A program made the translations under genes and the position numbers. A DNA stretch of 64,000 bases from contig NZ_JABTEL010000007.1 in the NCBI RefSeq assembly GCF_013285155.1, positions 62,001 to 126,000 of the forward strand, given 5' to 3'. This stretch comes from Winogradskyella undariae (GTDB lineage Bacteria; Bacteroidota; Bacteroidia; Flavobacteriales; Flavobacteriaceae). Positions 62,152 through 64,000 of this stretch are shown in pieces (position 1 is the first letter of the stretch; the number at the start of each line of letters is the position of its first letter). Below the pieces are notes generated by a model. It did no database searches, was not told where the DNA came from, and saw only the letters and a list, made by a program, of their open reading frames with translations.

Positions 62152-62991
62152 TTATTTTTCTTCCATTAACGCGAAGAACTTATCAATGTTTGGCATTAAG
62201 ATAATACGTGTTCTACGGTTTTTAGCTCTGTTTTCTTTAGTGTCATTTTCAACTAAAGGTTGGTAGCTACTACGACCAGAGGCGATTAATTGCTCAGGTG
62301 CAACTTTAAATTGGTTTTGTAATTTTCTAACCACAGATGTTGCACGTAATACACTTAAATCCCAGTTGTCTGCAATTTTATCTGTATTGATGCTTCTAGC
62401 GTCTGTATGACCTTCAACCATAACATCTAAACTTGGCTCAGAGTTAATTACGTCAGCTAATTTTTGTAAAATTTTGTCAGCTTTGTTTCCAACTCTGTAA
62501 CTTGCTGTGTTAAATAACATATCGTCATCAATAGAGATCATAACAACAGTTTCGTTAATATCTACTACAATATCTTCGTCTTCGTTAAGATCGCTAGTGT
62601 TCATAGCTTTGCTTAAGTTGTACTGAATCGCTAAATTCATTGAATCTTTTAAAGTTTTTGCGCCAGCTAATTTTTCAGCATCTACATTTTTCAATGTTTC
62701 TTTCATCTTTTCTTTACTAGCTACAGATACTACGGTACCATCTTCAGCTATTTGAAATTTAGACTTACCGCTTTCAACTTCTTCGTTTAAAGATTGTATT
62801 TTAGAATTGTAATCGCTAACGCGAGCTTCTATTGCTGCAAATTTATTTTCTAAATCTTCTTTTTCTACTCTTGTTTTAGTCAGTTCACTTGTAATTTCCC
62901 CGTTTTGTTGCTCTAAGGCTACGTATTTCTTTTTTGAAACACAAGCTGTTAACATAATGGTTGCTACTAATAGGATTGAAATTTTTTTCAT
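62152..62991 (-). CDS. OmpA-family peptidoglycan-binding lipoprotein
   Basis: 279 residues, lipobox IMLTACVSKKK. Residues 25-75 form a coiled coil (ALEQQNGEITSELTKTRVEKEDLENKF). The OmpA C-terminal domain (about 155-270) has LDVMVEGHTDARSI, the Asp that holds diaminopimelate, and APEQLIASGRSSYQPLVENDTKENRAKNRRTRIIL. It tethers the outer membrane to peptidoglycan. It has its own terminator and stands alone. Confidence 0.92.
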   Translation of the reverse strand: MKKISILLVATIMLTACVSKKKYVALEQQNGEITSELTKTRVEKEDLENKFAAIEARVSDYNSKIQSLNEEVESGKSKFQIAEDGTVVSVASKEKMKETLKNVDAEKLAGAKTLKDSMNLAIQYNLSKAMNTSDLNEDEDIVVDINETVVMISIDDDMLFNTASYRVGNKADKILQKLADVINSEPSLDVMVEGHTDARSINTDKIADNWDLSVLRATSVVRKLQNQFKVAPEQLIASGRSSYQPLVENDTKENRAKNRRTRIILMPNIDKFFALMEEK

Positions 62992-63055
62992 CGTAGGTTT
63001 TAATTTTATTAATTTCTAAAATAGATATACGGCGCTAGCCATAATCTGGATGTTA

Positions 63056-63090
63056 AAAAGCCTTATTTTTTTTAAAAAAATAAGGCTTTT
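63056..63090 (-). terminator. Terminator of the phosphate transporter gene
   Basis: AAAAGCCTTATTTTTTT and AAAAAAATAAGGCTTTT are perfect inverted repeats; the minus strand continues with TTAACATCC. It lies about 40 bp past the stop at 63132. Confidence 0.8.
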
Positions 63091-63131
63091 ATTTGTAATC
63101 TATTTACTATCAGGTTAATAATGATGGTAAT

Positions 63132-64000
63132 TTATTCTTCTTCTGATGTCTCTAAATCATGAGTTAACCTTGCTGGTTTAACAGAGCTATCGTGTGCGTT
63201 ATAATATTCTTCTAAAAGATTCATTGTCGCTGTTAATAGATCTTTAGTCTCTAATAATAAACTGAAATATAACGTTGTGTTTTTAGGACTTGATTCTTCA
63301 GTACGTGTACGTTCTACTTGTTTCTGAATTTTTTCAGTCACTAAATTGTAAACTTTAGATCTATCACTTAATATTTCTCCAATTTTTTCGAAAGATCTAG
63401 AATTAAAAGCTACTTGAGCATTGTTAAATAAAGCTTCAATTTTCTCATCGACTTCTTTCAGTTCTTTAATCTGAGAGAATTTTAATTTCTTATGATTGTT
63501 ATTGACGTGCTTATGACTCGTTTTAGAGATGTAATCTAAAGACTGCGTAATATCTTGTAAATAACCTAATATATTAATGTAGAAGTTACTTGCAGAAAGA
63601 CTTGGTTCTTCTAAGTTTTTAATAAAATAGAAGATGTTATCTCTTAGATCATCAATCTCATCAGAAAGCTTTTCAATTTGTTTTTTATTCTTCTTTAAGA
63701 CTTTTAAATCTTGAACAGCTAAACCGTTAATAGCTGAAGAATAAATTTTATTACCACGTTTAATAACACTTGCAATGTTAGAAGCACTTTCGTGTATAAC
63801 CCCTTGTGTAGAGCTACTTTCAGCTTTTTCTAACTGATCTTCTTCTTTCATCATTTTAGAACTCTGACGGTGAGATATAAAACTTCTTAATAATAAAAGG
63901 ATCGCTAAAACTAATAAGCCTACTAAAGCATAGCCTTCTCCGTAATATAATATAAAGGCCATAATTGATGCGGCTGCAAAAGCACTAAAAGCAGTGAAAA
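63132..64000 (-). CDS. PiT-family inorganic phosphate transporter, C-terminal part (5' end outside window)
   Basis: The frame stays open past the ATG at 63962 to the window edge (FTAFSAFAAASI before it), so that ATG is internal and the gene begins beyond 64000. The visible part has the last two membrane helices (FTAFSAFAAASIMAFILYYG; YALVGLLVLAILLLLRSFI), followed by a 240-residue cytoplasmic helical domain (LKKNKKQIEKLSDEIDDLRD, ILGYLQDITQSLDYISKTSHKHVNNNH), the PhoU-like tail seen in flavobacterial PHO4/PiT carriers of about 750 residues. Low-affinity phosphate uptake is the likely role. Confidence 0.75.
   Translation of the reverse strand, partial: FTAFSAFAAASIMAFILYYGEGYALVGLLVLAILLLLRSFISHRQSSKMMKEEDQLEKAESSSTQGVIHESASNIASVIKRGNKIYSSAINGLAVQDLKVLKKNKKQIEKLSDEIDDLRDNIFYFIKNLEEPSLSASNFYINILGYLQDITQSLDYISKTSHKHVNNNHKKLKFSQIKELKEVDEKIEALFNNAQVAFNSRSFEKIGEILSDRSKVYNLVTEKIQKQVERTRTEESSPKNTTLYFSLLLETKDLLTATMNLLEEYYNAHDSSVKPARLTHDLETSEEE

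Overview
The window is AT-rich bacterial DNA from a marine Flavobacteriaceae-type Bacteroidetes. This follows from two SusC/SusD pairs, C-terminal type IX secretion (T9SS) sorting domains, lipoproteins with short Cys lipoboxes, Bacteroidetes promoters (TAnnTTTG at -7) in place of Shine-Dalgarno signals, a two-gene methionine synthase, and a class I ribonucleotide reductase whose ATP-cone sits on the small subunit. I see no tRNA, rRNA, CRISPR array, insertion sequence or phage gene.

Layout. (1) 1-11.4 kb, minus strand: an amino-acid permease (cut by the window edge), a MarC protein, then a stress/redox block: a 3-hydroxyacyl-CoA dehydrogenase, two Dps paralogues flanking a ferric-reductase-like flavoprotein, a PoxB-like TPP enzyme, a DUF1269-like protein with phosphoglycerate mutase, and a four-gene operon of small proteins around a cysteine-less ArsC-like protein. 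Five promoters here carry an FNR-shaped palindrome (TGAC-N4-RTCA) centred exactly 33 bp upstream of a -7 box, so these genes look like one unnamed regulon. (2) 11.7-42.8 kb: an alginate-utilisation locus. It holds a PL7-PL6-heparinase II/III-PL17 operon; a SusC-SusD-PKD lipoprotein-GntR-MFS-DEH reductase operon; a LacI regulator divergent from kdgK-eda and a truncated LacI; a second SusC/SusD pair; two T9SS-exported proteins; and a second PL6 lyase. Five promoters carry tandem TTGGTTAACCAA-type operators, best explained by the GntR/FCD regulator encoded inside the locus.

(3) 43-50.3 kb: a DMT transporter, then a minus-strand methionine cluster (metZ, split metH, metF) behind a SAM riboswitch and invaded by several flavobacterial-type palindromic repeats, one of which is translated inside metH. 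(4) 50.4-64 kb: housekeeping genes (HupE/UreJ protein, dCMP deaminase, C-terminal protease, flavin oxidoreductase, second MarC, DUF3109, nrdB-nrdA, 5'-nucleotidase, OmpA lipoprotein) and the 3' part of a PiT phosphate transporter, largely separated by strong hairpin terminators.

How the alginate genes would work together: surface PL7 and PL6 lyases cut the polymer, SusC/SusD and the PKD lipoprotein bind and import oligomers, PL17 and the other heparinase-fold lyase release unsaturated uronate, the MFS carrier brings it into the cytoplasm, the SDR reduces DEH to KDG, and KdgK plus Eda feed pyruvate and glyceraldehyde-3-phosphate to glycolysis. No KdgF is in the window.
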